From an uncultured bacterium (lineage in GTDB: Bacteria; Actinomycetota; Coriobacteriia; Coriobacteriales; Atopobiaceae), in the NCBI GenBank assembly GCA_905215465.1, contig CAJMPT010000007.1:11097-75096 (forward strand): 64,000 nucleotides of DNA, in the 5' to 3' direction. Positions within the stretch are counted from its first letter, which is position 1. Each line of letters starts with the position of its first letter. A program made the position numbers and the translations under genes. Under the pieces are notes generated by a model. The model did not search any database. It saw only the letters and a list, made by a program, of their open reading frames with translations, and had not been told where the DNA came from. Of the stretch, positions 51,353 to 59,867 are shown piece by piece.

Positions 51353-52054
51353 CTAGCGCTCCTCCCTTCCGGCATAGCGCTGCAGCAGGTAGACGAGCTG
51401 GATCACCGAGACGAGCGCAGAGGCCACGTAGGTGAGCGCAGCGGCTACGAGCACCTGTCGGGCGCCCCTCTGATCAAGGCCCGCGCCGCGGTCGCGCAGA
51501 TAGGCCACGGCGCGTCGGGATGCGTCAATCTCCACAGGCAGCGTCACCAGAGAGAATGCGACGGTGGCCGCGTAGAGCACGACGGCCGCCCTGACAAGGC
51601 CGAACGCGTTCAGGAAGACGCCGGCGAGAAGAACGATGGTCCAGAGGCTCTCGGCGGCGTTGACAACGGGAACCAGGGCCGTGCGGACACGGTACATGAG
51701 AAAGCCCTTCTGGCGCTGGACGGCGTGGCCCGCCTCGTGGCAGGCGACGGCGACCGAGGCCACCGACGAGCCGCCGAAGTTGGCGTTGGAGAGGTGGAGC
51801 TTCTCGTCGCGCGGGTCAAAGTAGTCGGTGAGCTCGCCGCCGACGCGGGTGATGCCCACGTTGGAGGCGCCGCCCTCGTCGAGCATGCGGCGCGCGACCT
51901 CGGCGCCGGTGCCGGGGATGGAGGCGCTGACGTTTGACCACTTGCGGTATGTGGACTTGATGAAGGCCTGCGCGAGGCCTCCCAGGATGAGGGACGCCAG
52001 AACCACGGCATAGTAGCCGAGGTCAGCGCCGTAGTAGTAGCCGTAGTAGGGCAT
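51353..52054 (-). CDS. YugP-like neutral zinc metallopeptidase, membrane protein
   Basis: 233 residues. The catalytic motif is CHEAGHAVQ (HExxH) with about four membrane segments (YYAVVLASLILGGLAQAF, LVPVVNAAESLWTIVLLAGV, ALTYVASALVSVIQLVYLL). The YFDPRDEKLHLSNANFGG segment is typical of the family. ATG 52054 begins MPYYGYYYG. Its role is not known; it is translated just ahead of xseA. Confidence 0.92.
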   Translation of the reverse strand: MPYYGYYYGADLGYYAVVLASLILGGLAQAFIKSTYRKWSNVSASIPGTGAEVARRMLDEGGASNVGITRVGGELTDYFDPRDEKLHLSNANFGGSSVASVAVACHEAGHAVQRQKGFLMYRVRTALVPVVNAAESLWTIVLLAGVFLNAFGLVRAAVVLYAATVAFSLVTLPVEIDASRRAVAYLRDRGAGLDQRGARQVLVAAALTYVASALVSVIQLVYLLQRYAGREER

Positions 52055-52112
52055 GCGATGCTCCAATCTAGGTGACAGCACGTTCTCTTATACCCCAAGG
52101 GCCGGACGCAAA

Positions 52113-52148
52113 CGAGGGGCGGCAGGGACCTCTCCCCGCCACCCCTCG
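52113..52148 (-). terminator. terminator of the RNase D gene
   Basis: A 16-position stem with G-U pairs: CGAGGGGCGGCAGGGA (52113-52128) with TCCCCGCCACCCCTCG (52133-52148). On the minus strand TTTGCGTCC follows. It separates the RNase D gene from the protease-xseA-xseB run. Confidence 0.72.
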
Positions 52149-52180
52149 CAAGTGCGTGAGCCAGGCGTGTGCCGAGCGCG

Positions 52181-53347
52181 CTAGAGCATCTCGATGCGGC
52201 CGTCCTTGACCGTGAGGCCCACCTCGCCGTCGAGCAGGCGCGCGAGCGTGGAGCCGGCGAGCTCCCAGCGCCAGGAGGAGGCAAGTCGCGAGGACTTGCG
52301 GCTGGTCACGAAGTCCTGCAGGTCGTCCCTGGTGGCGATGAGCTGCGTGGCGACGCCGCTCTTCTCGGAGATGACGCGCAGCATGGCGTACATGAGGTCG
52401 ATGACGCTCTCGGTCTCGGCGGAGGGGCGCACGTGGCGCTGGACCTGCGGGCAGTCTGCGGCCGGGCAGGCCACGCCGCGCGAGACGGCGGCCACGAGCT
52501 CCTCGGCGTCCCGCGGCGAGAGCTGCTCGGTGCCGCGGATGCGGCGCAGGCGGGCGGCGTCGCGGGGCACCCGCTTGCAGACCTCGACTATAACCTCGTC
52601 GGAGAGCACCCACTTGCGGGGTACGTCGCGCAAGGCGGCCAGCCGCTCTCGCCAGGCGCAGGCTTCGCGGGCGATGGCCAGCTGGCGGCGGGTGAGCGAG
52701 CCGGAGCGCTTGAGGCGCAGGTAGGCCTCCTCAGGGGCGCGCGTCACATGGGTGGGGTCGGTCAGGGCCTCCATCTCGGGGGTCACCCAGGCAAGGCGGT
52801 CACACTCGATGAGCTCGCAGACCATGCGCTCGTAGATACCGGGCAGGTAGCGGACGTCGTCCTCGGCATAGGTGAGCTGCTCGGGGTCGAGCGGGCGGCG
52901 AGACCAGTCCGTCAGGGACTCGGCCTTGGCCAGGTGCACGTCGCAGTAGGACTCCACAAGCGAGCCGTAGCTGATCTGCTGGCGCAGGCCCAGGAAGGCG
53001 GCGGCCAGCTGCGTGTCAAAGACCGAGCGGCAGGTACAGCCCATGCCCGACTGGATGACCTCGAGGTCCTGGGTGCAGGCGTGGAAGACCTTGGTGACCT
53101 CGGGGTCCTCGAAGATCTTGGCCAGAGGAGACAGGTCGCGCACGAGGATGGGGTCGATGGCGGCGATCTTCTCGCCGGCCCTCACCTGGACGAGGCATAG
53201 CCTGGGGTAGTAGGTCTTCTCGCGGAGAAACTCGGTGTCGACGGCGATGACGCGCTCGCCGGCGGCCTCGCGGCAGAAGTCTTCCAGCTCGCCTTGGGTT
53301 GCTATGTACACGTGGTCTCGATTCAGGACGCGGAGTTTGGGTACCAT
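52181..53347 (-). CDS. rnd: ribonuclease D-like 3'-5' exonuclease
   Basis: About 388 residues. The DEDD exonuclease motifs are IAVDTEFLREKTYYP (Exo I), FHACTQDLEVIQSG (Exo II) and YAEDDVRYLPGIYERM (Exo III, DEDDy). An HRDC domain follows (SPRDAEELVAAVSRG region). It processes tRNA or other stable RNA 3' ends. The start is uncertain: ATG 53347, or GTG 53311 closer to the family N-terminus. It diverges from the lipid kinase gene. Confidence 0.92.
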   Translation of the reverse strand: MVPKLRVLNRDHVYIATQGELEDFCREAAGERVIAVDTEFLREKTYYPRLCLVQVRAGEKIAAIDPILVRDLSPLAKIFEDPEVTKVFHACTQDLEVIQSGMGCTCRSVFDTQLAAAFLGLRQQISYGSLVESYCDVHLAKAESLTDWSRRPLDPEQLTYAEDDVRYLPGIYERMVCELIECDRLAWVTPEMEALTDPTHVTRAPEEAYLRLKRSGSLTRRQLAIAREACAWRERLAALRDVPRKWVLSDEVIVEVCKRVPRDAARLRRIRGTEQLSPRDAEELVAAVSRGVACPAADCPQVQRHVRPSAETESVIDLMYAMLRVISEKSGVATQLIATRDDLQDFVTSRKSSRLASSWRWELAGSTLARLLDGEVGLTVKDGRIEML

Positions 53348-53431
53348 CAGGTGGTGCGCGGCCGCGACGCGGCCCGCCAAGCGCATTATCTTAGCCGCAA
53401 CCACCTGCGACGCAAACCTGGGGAGCAAACC

Positions 53432-54403
53432 GTGCGCACGCTCATCATCCATAATCCAAAATCGGGTTTTGGCTCCGATGCCATCTACCAGTTCCAGCGC
53501 TCGCTCGTGCGTCCGGGGGACGAGTGCGTCTTCCGCCTGCTTGACGACGGCTTCGATCCGGCAGAGGCCGTGCGCGGGGCCGAGGGCTTTGACGTGGTCG
53601 TGGCCTCAGGCGGCGACGGCACGGTGAGCGCCATCATGCACGAGCTGGCCGGCACCGGCGTGCCCGTCTGCGCATTCCCCTCCGGGACGGCCAACCTCTT
53701 CAACGCAAACTTGGGCAACACCCCCGAGCCCCAGTCGCTCGCGCGCGCCTGCCGCATGGGCCGCGTGGCCGACATCGACCTGGGCTCGCTCAGCTGGGTG
53801 GACGTTGACGGCGGGCGGCACGAGCGCGGCTTTGCCCTCATGAGCGGCACCGGCTACGACGCCCAGCTCATGCAGGCCGCCCTTCCCAACAAGGCGCTCA
53901 TGGGCGAGGCCGCCTACTACGCCGCGGCCCTTGCCAACCCGCGTCCGGACGTGGTGGGATTCCGCGTCACCGTGGACGGCCAGACCTACGAGCGCGAGGG
54001 CATCATGTGCCTGGTGGCCAACACCGCCATGATCCAGGGGGACGTACAGATCGTGCCCGACTGCCGCATGGACGACGGCCAGCTCAACGTCATCGTGGTC
54101 GAGGTGGGCAGCGTGGCCCAGCTTGCGGGTCCGGTGCTGTTTGCCGTTCTCGACCGCGAGGGAAACAAGATCGGACGCCCCCACATAGAGAGCTTCCACG
54201 GCAAAGACATCGTGGTCGAGACCTCGAAGCCCGTGCCCATCGAGGTGGACGGCGACTCCGAACCCGCGCCGGTCACACGCTACGAGGCGCACGCCCTGCC
54301 TGGCATCGCACGCGTGGTGGTGGACTCCATGAGCCCCTACGGCCAGCGCTGCGACCAGTCCTCCCGCTTCGGCGGCACCGACGACGTGGCCTTCCCCAAC
54401 TAA
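53432..54403 (+). CDS. diacylglycerol kinase catalytic-domain (YegS/DagK-type) lipid kinase
   Basis: 323 residues. Motifs are TLIIHNPKSGFGSDAIYQF, VVASGGDGTVSAIMHELAGT (ATP site) and FPSGTANLFNANLG, followed by a beta-sandwich domain containing GTGYDAQLMQA. The start GTG 53432 has GGGGAG seven bases upstream; longer in-frame sequence overlaps the RNase D gene and was rejected. It probably phosphorylates diacylglycerol or a related lipid at the membrane. Confidence 0.92.
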   Translation: MRTLIIHNPKSGFGSDAIYQFQRSLVRPGDECVFRLLDDGFDPAEAVRGAEGFDVVVASGGDGTVSAIMHELAGTGVPVCAFPSGTANLFNANLGNTPEPQSLARACRMGRVADIDLGSLSWVDVDGGRHERGFALMSGTGYDAQLMQAALPNKALMGEAAYYAAALANPRPDVVGFRVTVDGQTYEREGIMCLVANTAMIQGDVQIVPDCRMDDGQLNVIVVEVGSVAQLAGPVLFAVLDREGNKIGRPHIESFHGKDIVVETSKPVPIEVDGDSEPAPVTRYEAHALPGIARVVVDSMSPYGQRCDQSSRFGGTDDVAFPN

Positions 54404-54417
54404 CCAGCCGCAAAAAC

Positions 54418-54483
54418 CGCCGCTTGCATGCAGAAGTGGTCGCCGGGCGTCGTCCCGGCGGCAACATTCGCATGCAAGCGGCG
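54418..54483. terminator. two-tier hairpin between convergent genes
   Basis: Outer stem CGCCGCTTGCATGC (54418-54431) with GCATGCAAGCGGCG (54470-54483); inner stem CGCCGGG (54441-54447) with CCCGGCG (54454-54460). An AACATTC segment lies in the internal loop. Probably a bidirectional terminator, since AAAAA precedes it for the leftward gene. Confidence 0.75.
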
Positions 54484-54494
54484 ACGAGAAGGGC

Positions 54495-55556
54495 CTAGGC
54501 CAGGTCAGCGGGGAAGGTCACGCCGAGCTGGCAGCGGGCTTCGTCCATGACATGGGCGGTGTCGAGCGTGACCTGGCGGAAGCGGGCGACCATCTGCCCT
54601 GCGCCCTTCTCGCCGAGGACGCAGGAGACGAAGTCGAAGATCTCGCAGGCCATGTCGTTGGCGGGGCACTCCGGCACGTCGACGGCGCGGCCGGAGCGAG
54701 CCTCCTGGCGAAACACCATGCCCTTGTCCACGTGGTCAAAGACGCGCAGGTTCTCAGGCGCCTCCACGTGGTCCCAGACGAGCGTGGCGTCCTCGCCCTG
54801 CACCTGGCAACCCAGCAGGTCGTCGGAGAGCTTGCCGTAGGTGAGGCCCACCGCAAGGTCCTCGTAGCCCAAAGAGATACTCCCGGCCAGGTCGATGACA
54901 TTGAACGGGTCATCCTCCGTGGTGCCGGGCACGCGCGTGGTGACGCCGCATGCGCTCACGCGCTCGGGGCGCCCGAAGAGCGCCACCGCGGGCGCCACGG
55001 TGTAGACGCCCATGTCGCAGAGGGCCCCAGCGGCCATGCGCGGGTCAAAGATGTTGAGGCGCTCGCCGGCTCGCAGGCGCTTGATGCGGCTCGTCACCTT
55101 GGAAAAGGACATCTGCGTCAGGCGGACCTGCCCCAGGCCCGCCACCTCGCGCTCGATGGCGGCAAAGCCAGGCGTGTGGAGGTTGCGCATGGCCTCCATG
55201 GCCACGACCCCCGCCTCCTCGGCCGCCGAGAAGAGCTCCTCCGCCTCGCGCTCGTTGGCGCCCAGGGACTTCTCCACCAGCACGTGCTTGCCGCCCGCCA
55301 CGAGCGCCATGGCCTGGCTGGCGTGCAGCGCGTTGGGGCTCGCAACATAGACTGCGTCCACCTCGGAGCAGGCGGCAAGCTCCTCCAGGGAGTCCAAGGC
55401 CAGCGCCGCGCCGTGGGCGTCGGCAAACTCGCGGGCCTTCCGGGCGCTGCGCGAGTAGCAGGCCGCAAGGCTCGCTCGGCCCTCCCGCGCCAGGGCGTCC
55501 AGGAAGCGCTCGCAGATCATGCTCGTGCCGATGGTCGCAAACCTCACCGTGCCCAT
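54495..55556 (-). CDS. Gfo/Idh/MocA family oxidoreductase
   Basis: 353 residues. N-terminal Rossmann fold (VRFATIGTSMICERFLDAL), VYVASPNALHASQAMALVAGG and HVLVEKSLGANEREAEEL, where the family EKP motif reads EKS. The substrate-binding domain includes GALCDMGVYTV. It probably oxidises a sugar or inositol derivative with NAD(P); the substrate is unknown. ATG 55556 follows GGGGGACT. It stands alone, convergent with the lipid kinase. Confidence 0.92.
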   Translation of the reverse strand: MGTVRFATIGTSMICERFLDALAREGRASLAACYSRSARKAREFADAHGAALALDSLEELAACSEVDAVYVASPNALHASQAMALVAGGKHVLVEKSLGANEREAEELFSAAEEAGVVAMEAMRNLHTPGFAAIEREVAGLGQVRLTQMSFSKVTSRIKRLRAGERLNIFDPRMAAGALCDMGVYTVAPAVALFGRPERVSACGVTTRVPGTTEDDPFNVIDLAGSISLGYEDLAVGLTYGKLSDDLLGCQVQGEDATLVWDHVEAPENLRVFDHVDKGMVFRQEARSGRAVDVPECPANDMACEIFDFVSCVLGEKGAGQMVARFRQVTLDTAHVMDEARCQLGVTFPADLA

Positions 55557-55654
55557 GAGTCCCCCAATGGTTGTAATTGGCTGTTGTCATGATTCTAACG
55601 GGCATCCGAGACCGGCAAGCTGATAAGGTCATAGGTTGAATACAAGGAGGTCAC

Positions 55655-56377
55655 ATGTACTCATTTGACGGACGCGTTCGCTACAGCGAGTGCGACGAGG
55701 ACGGGCGCCTGAGCCTCGTCTCCATGATGAACTACCTGCAGGACTGCTCCACCTTTCACTCCGAGGAGCTCAACATGGGCGTGGGGTGGCTCGGCGAGCA
55801 GGGCCTGGGATGGATCTTGGCCAGCTGGCTCATCGAGCTCGACCAGCTCCCCCGTTTTGGCGAGAAGATCCGCACGAGCACCTGGTGCTACGGCATCAAG
55901 GGCCTCCACGCCCAGCGCTGCTTCTCCATTGAGGACGCCTCTGGACAACCCGTGGTGCGTGCGGACTCGCAGTGGTTCCTCTTTGACCGCAACGCCGGCA
56001 AGGTCTGCCGCATCCCGGAGTCCCAGCACTGCTACCTCACCGACGAGCCGCGCGCGGACCTGCCTCCCATGGAGCGCAAGCTCAAGCTGGAGGGAGAGGG
56101 CGTGAAGGCCTCCCCCATCCTGGTGACCAAGCAGCACCTGGACACCAACCGCCACGTCAACAACGCCCAGTACGTCATGTTTGCCCTCGACGCTCTGGCC
56201 GAGCTCGGGCACGCCCTTGACGTGCGCCGCATTACCGTCCAGTACCGCACCATGGCCTGGCTCGGCGACAAGGTCTTCCCGCGCGTCTACCCCTGCGAGG
56301 GCGGATACGCCGTCGAGCTCACCGACGGCGCCGACGTCACCTACGCCATCGTAAAGCTACAGGAGGCGCAGGCATGA
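55655..56377 (+). CDS. acyl-ACP thioesterase
   Basis: 240 residues with two hot-dog folds. YSECDEDGRLSLVSMMNYLQ opens the first; the second carries the active-site pattern HLDTNRHVNNAQYV. It releases fatty acids from acyl carrier protein and may set chain length. ATG 55655 follows ACAAGGAGG. Its stop overlaps the NUDIX start (ATGA). Confidence 0.93.
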   Translation: MYSFDGRVRYSECDEDGRLSLVSMMNYLQDCSTFHSEELNMGVGWLGEQGLGWILASWLIELDQLPRFGEKIRTSTWCYGIKGLHAQRCFSIEDASGQPVVRADSQWFLFDRNAGKVCRIPESQHCYLTDEPRADLPPMERKLKLEGEGVKASPILVTKQHLDTNRHVNNAQYVMFALDALAELGHALDVRRITVQYRTMAWLGDKVFPRVYPCEGGYAVELTDGADVTYAIVKLQEAQA

Positions 56378-56799
56378 GGACCGTCCACGTGGCCGCCGCC
56401 ATCATCAAGTCCGACCGAGGGCTTCTCGCCTGCAGGAGGGCCGACGCAAACGGCGCCGACGACGGCTGGGAGTTTCCCGGCGGCAAGGTAGAGCGGGGCG
56501 AGTCCGCCGAGGACGCCTGCCGCCGTGAGGTTGCCGAGGAGCTGGCCTGCAGGCTGCAGCTCGTCTGGCCCTACGACACCGTGGAGGCGGACTTACCGGA
56601 CTTCCACCTGGTCATGGACTGCTTTGCCTGCACGCTTGCCCCAGGACAGGACCCCAAGGCGACGCCGGGCGTTCACTCGGAGCTTCGCTGGGTTGACCGC
56701 GACGCGCTGGCCGACGTCGCCTGGCTGCCCGCCGACCGAGCGCTTGCCCAGAGCCTGGGCATGAACTGGGACGCCGCCTTTGGAGCGGAGTTCCTCTAG
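56374..56799 (+). CDS. NUDIX hydrolase (MutT-like)
   Basis: 141 residues. The Nudix box is GGKVERGESAEDACRREVAE followed by EL, fitting GX5EX7REUXEE, with an Ala where the last Gly is usual. GWEFPGGK and the short length point to an 8-oxo-dGTP-type pyrophosphatase. It is translationally coupled to the thioesterase gene and sits ahead of thyA, consistent with a nucleotide role. Confidence 0.92.
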   Translation: MRTVHVAAAIIKSDRGLLACRRADANGADDGWEFPGGKVERGESAEDACRREVAEELACRLQLVWPYDTVEADLPDFHLVMDCFACTLAPGQDPKATPGVHSELRWVDRDALADVAWLPADRALAQSLGMNWDAAFGAEFL

Positions 56800-56855
56800 G
56801 GCGCAGGCGCCACGCAACTGCACACAGCAGCCGGAATAGACCAAGGGAGAACCGC

Positions 56856-57704
56856 ATGAGCAAGGCAGACAAGATCTTTGTCTCCATGTGCGAGGACATC
56901 ATCGACAACGGAACCACCACCGAGGGCCAGAAGGTCCGCCCGCACTGGGAGGACGGCAGCGCCGCCTACACCATCAAGCAGTTTGGCGTCTGCAACCGCT
57001 ATGACCTGCGCGAGGAGTTCCCGGCCCTCACGCTTCGCCGCACGGCGCTGAAGTCGGCCATGGACGAGGTGCTCTGGATCTATCAGAGGAAGTCCAACAA
57101 CATCCACGACCTCAAGAGCCACATCTGGGACGAGTGGGCCGACGAGAATGGATCTATCGGCAAGGCCTACGGCTACCAGATCGGCGTGAAGTCCCACTAC
57201 CCCCAGGGCGACTTCGACCAGATGGACAAGGTCCTCTACGACCTGCGCGAGACGCCCTTCTCGCGCCGCATCATGACCAACACCTACGTGTTCAGCGACC
57301 TCTCCGAGATGAACCTCTACCCCTGCGCCTACTCAGTGACCTACAACGTCACGCAGCGTGCGGGAGACGAGCGCCCCACCCTCAACATGGTGCTCAACCA
57401 GAGGAGCCAGGACGTGCTGGCGGCCAACAACTGGAACGTCTGCCAGTACGCCATCCTGCTCATGATGGTGGCGCAGACCGTGGGCATGGTGCCCGGCCAG
57501 CTCGTCCACATGATCGCCGACGCCCACATCTACGACCGTCACGTGGACATCATCCGCGAGCTCATCGGCCGCCCGCAGTACGCCGCGCCACGCGTGAGCC
57601 TCAACCCCGAGGTCACCGACTTCTACGCCTTCACCACCGACGACCTTCTGGTTGAGGGCTACGAGCACGGCCCGCAGGTCAGAAACATCCCCATCGCCGT
57701 CTAG
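56856..57704 (+). CDS. thyA: thymidylate synthase
   Basis: 282 residues. It methylates dUMP with methylene-THF. The nucleophile lies in MNLYPCAYSVTYNV, a variant of the usual PCH (His replaced by Ala) seen in some Gram-positive enzymes. NQRSQDVLAANNWNV and HIYDRHVD are the substrate-binding blocks. It is followed eight bases later by dihydrofolate reductase, which recycles its folate product. Confidence 0.95.
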   Translation: MSKADKIFVSMCEDIIDNGTTTEGQKVRPHWEDGSAAYTIKQFGVCNRYDLREEFPALTLRRTALKSAMDEVLWIYQRKSNNIHDLKSHIWDEWADENGSIGKAYGYQIGVKSHYPQGDFDQMDKVLYDLRETPFSRRIMTNTYVFSDLSEMNLYPCAYSVTYNVTQRAGDERPTLNMVLNQRSQDVLAANNWNVCQYAILLMMVAQTVGMVPGQLVHMIADAHIYDRHVDIIRELIGRPQYAAPRVSLNPEVTDFYAFTTDDLLVEGYEHGPQVRNIPIAV

Positions 57705-57712
57705 GAGGCCGC

Positions 57713-58195
57713 ATGAACGCCATCGTTTCCGTCACGTCAGACTGGGCCATCGGCAAAGACGGCGGCCTCCTGGTGCCCAACCGCGCCGACATGCGCCGCT
57801 TTGTTCAGCTCACCCGCGGCTGCACCGTGGTGATGGGGAGAAAGACGCTTGAGAGCTTCCCGGGAGGCCCTCTCAAGGGTCGCCGCAACGTGGTCATCTC
57901 CCGCCAGGAGGGCTACGCGCCGGAGGGCGTCGAGGTCTTCCACACGCCCGAGGCCGCACTGGAGGCCGTCGCGGGCGACGAGTCCGTCTGGCTCATCGGA
58001 GGGGCCTCGGTCTACCAGGCTCTTCTCGGCAACTGTGAGCGCGCATACGTCACCGTGAACGAGTACACGTGCGAAGCGGACTCGTGGTTTCCCAACCTTG
58101 ACGAGGACCGAGCCTGGGAGATTGAGTCCCGCGAGGACGCAGGCGTCACCGAGGAGGGCGTGCCCTTCTCGTTTGTGACGTATCGCCGCAGGTAG
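57713..58195 (+). CDS. folA: dihydrofolate reductase
   Basis: 160 residues. AIVSVTSDWAIGKDGGLLVP, VVMGRKTLESFPGGPLKGR and WLIGGASVYQALL are the family blocks. ATG 57713 follows AGGAGG in the short gap after thyA. The pair form a standard thymidylate unit. Confidence 0.95.
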   Translation: MNAIVSVTSDWAIGKDGGLLVPNRADMRRFVQLTRGCTVVMGRKTLESFPGGPLKGRRNVVISRQEGYAPEGVEVFHTPEAALEAVAGDESVWLIGGASVYQALLGNCERAYVTVNEYTCEADSWFPNLDEDRAWEIESREDAGVTEEGVPFSFVTYRRR

Positions 58196-58211
58196 AAGGC
58201 CGCAGCAGGGG

Positions 58212-58850
58212 CTACTCGGCCTGAGCGGCGGACATGCCGCCGACGACGTCCGACCCGCCGTAGAGGGCGCTGAAGAACTCAGGCGTGCCGTTCACGGACC
58301 AGTTGCCGTCCTCGCCCTTGGCAAGCGAGACGGCCACCGTGGTGGTGACGGGGCTCTCGTTGGCGTCCAGCCGCGCGTAGAGGAATTCCACGAGCTTGTC
58401 CACGAGCGCCTGGCGGCCGGAATCGGCGTAGGCCTGCTGGGCCTCCTCGGTCTTCGCCCAGGCCGCATAGTCTGAGGCGGCGGCGTCCGCGGCGGCGGAA
58501 AGGCTCTGGTTGGTCACGGTGACGCTCACGCTGGCCGCATCACCATCGACCGTGGCCTCCCCCACCTCGTACGAGTAGTTCTTGAAGCAGTGCTCGTGGT
58601 ACTCGTAGTCGCGCACGCCGTAGGCCGCAAGCTGCGTCATGGTGGCGTCGTCACCGTAGGTGGGCTCGACGGCGTCCTTGTCCCTCTTAGCGTCCGCGTC
58701 GGCGGCCTCGGCCACCACGTAGGACTCCATGGTTTTCGTCACGAGGTCCGTGACCTTGTCCTTGTCGGACTTGCAGCCCGTGGCCCCCAGTAGGGCGAGT
58801 GTACAGGCGAGAAGGGCGCAGACGGCCGGGACGAGGCGCTTGGTGTGCAT
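58212..58850 (-). CDS. lipoprotein of unknown function
   Basis: 212 residues. The signal peptide ends in a lipobox (LGATGCKS), so it should be lipid-anchored outside the membrane. The mature part is acidic and Ala-rich, with a Ser/Ala helical segment and a C-terminal beta-like domain (PVTTTVAVSLAKGEDGNWSV). No family recognised. It is convergent with the DHFR gene and stands alone. Confidence 0.8.
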   Translation of the reverse strand: MHTKRLVPAVCALLACTLALLGATGCKSDKDKVTDLVTKTMESYVVAEAADADAKRDKDAVEPTYGDDATMTQLAAYGVRDYEYHEHCFKNYSYEVGEATVDGDAASVSVTVTNQSLSAAADAAASDYAAWAKTEEAQQAYADSGRQALVDKLVEFLYARLDANESPVTTTVAVSLAKGEDGNWSVNGTPEFFSALYGGSDVVGGMSAAQAE

Positions 58851-58903
58851 GGGGATGACTCCAGACTTCGATTCTTGACCTCACGAGCTTAGCGCAAACG
58901 CAA

Positions 58904-58941
58904 AAGGGGCGGGCGAGCCAATCCAGGCTCGCCCGCCCCTT
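58904..58941. terminator. strong hairpin terminator
   Basis: AAGGGGCGGGCGAGCC (58904-58919) pairs with GGCTCGCCCGCCCCTT (58926-58941), 16 perfect pairs. On the minus strand TTGCG follows; it lies 47 bases past the phosphotransferase stop. Confidence 0.85.
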
Positions 58942-58987
58942 GCATGTTGCGACAAGGCCGGAGGCAAAGCCGCCAGGCCACAGGTGC

Positions 58988-59755
58988 CTACTCGTAGTCG
59001 TTGGCGACGTCGATCCAGCTCTTGAGGAACTCCTCGCTCTCCTTGCGGTTGCGGGAGAGCTCGGCGGCGGCGACCACGGGCACCCAGTAGTGGATCTTCT
59101 GCTTGGGCACGTCGGCCTTCTTGGAGTAGAGATCCAGGTAGGCCTCGGCCTTCTCGGGGAACTCCACGTTGAACAGGATGTAGGTCATGGCGGCGTCGGC
59201 CTCAGGCAGGCCCTGAGTGACGTGCGCCCAGTCGCACACGTACAGCTCGCCGTCCTCCCCCAGGATGACGTTGGAGGGGGTGAAGTCTCCGTGGCAGACG
59301 GACTTGCCGGCTGCCATGCGGTCGGCACGCATCTGCAGGTCGTAGCGGACGGAGGGGTCAAGCTCCTTCACGCGGCCGATCATGGACGCGATCTTCTCCC
59401 TCTGCGTGGAGAGAAGGGCGGGCGCGGGGGTGTTCTGGACAGCGACCTGTAGGTCCACGAACTTCTCCAGCAGGGCGTCAAAGTCAGCGCCCTCCTCATC
59501 CATGAGCTCGGCCAGGGTCTTGCCGGGGACGTACTCGGTGGCCAGGGCCCAGGAGCCGTCGGCGACCTGGGAGACCTCCAGCACGTGGGGGTGCTTGATG
59601 GGCGTCTCGGCAACGCGGGCGACGTTGAGCGCCTCGTTGAAGACGTCGCCGGCGGGCTTGGTGCCGTTGAACACCTTGACCACGCGGCTGCCATCCTGAT
59701 AGACGACCTTGTTCTTGCGTGCGACGAGCTCGACCTTCTTATCAGACAGTTCCAT
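58988..59755 (-). CDS. APH/choline kinase-like phosphotransferase
   Basis: 255 residues of protein-kinase-like fold. The catalytic loop is VCHGDFTPSNVIL and the metal motif is VCDWAHVTQG; the N-lobe shows RVVKVFNGTK. Family members phosphorylate aminoglycosides, choline or other small molecules. Nothing in the sequence or context (next to adhE) fixes the substrate, and a resistance role should not be assumed. ATG 59755 follows AAAGGAGG. Confidence 0.87.
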   Translation of the reverse strand: MELSDKKVELVARKNKVVYQDGSRVVKVFNGTKPAGDVFNEALNVARVAETPIKHPHVLEVSQVADGSWALATEYVPGKTLAELMDEEGADFDALLEKFVDLQVAVQNTPAPALLSTQREKIASMIGRVKELDPSVRYDLQMRADRMAAGKSVCHGDFTPSNVILGEDGELYVCDWAHVTQGLPEADAAMTYILFNVEFPEKAEAYLDLYSKKADVPKQKIHYWVPVVAAAELSRNRKESEEFLKSWIDVANDYE

Positions 59756-59821
59756 GGTGCTGCCTCCTTTGTGGCAACGTGCTTAGAACCATTACGAGCG
59801 AGCATGCAAAGCAAAGAGAGA

Positions 59822-59846
59822 AGGGGGCGGGACGTGCCCGCCCCCT
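59822..59846 (-). terminator. terminator of adhE
   Basis: AGGGGGCGGG (59822-59831) pairs with CCCGCCCCCT (59837-59846). On the minus strand TCTCTCTTTG follows, 22 bases past the adhE stop. Confidence 0.8.
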
Positions 59847-59867
59847 CAGGGAGAAACGCGAGAGGGA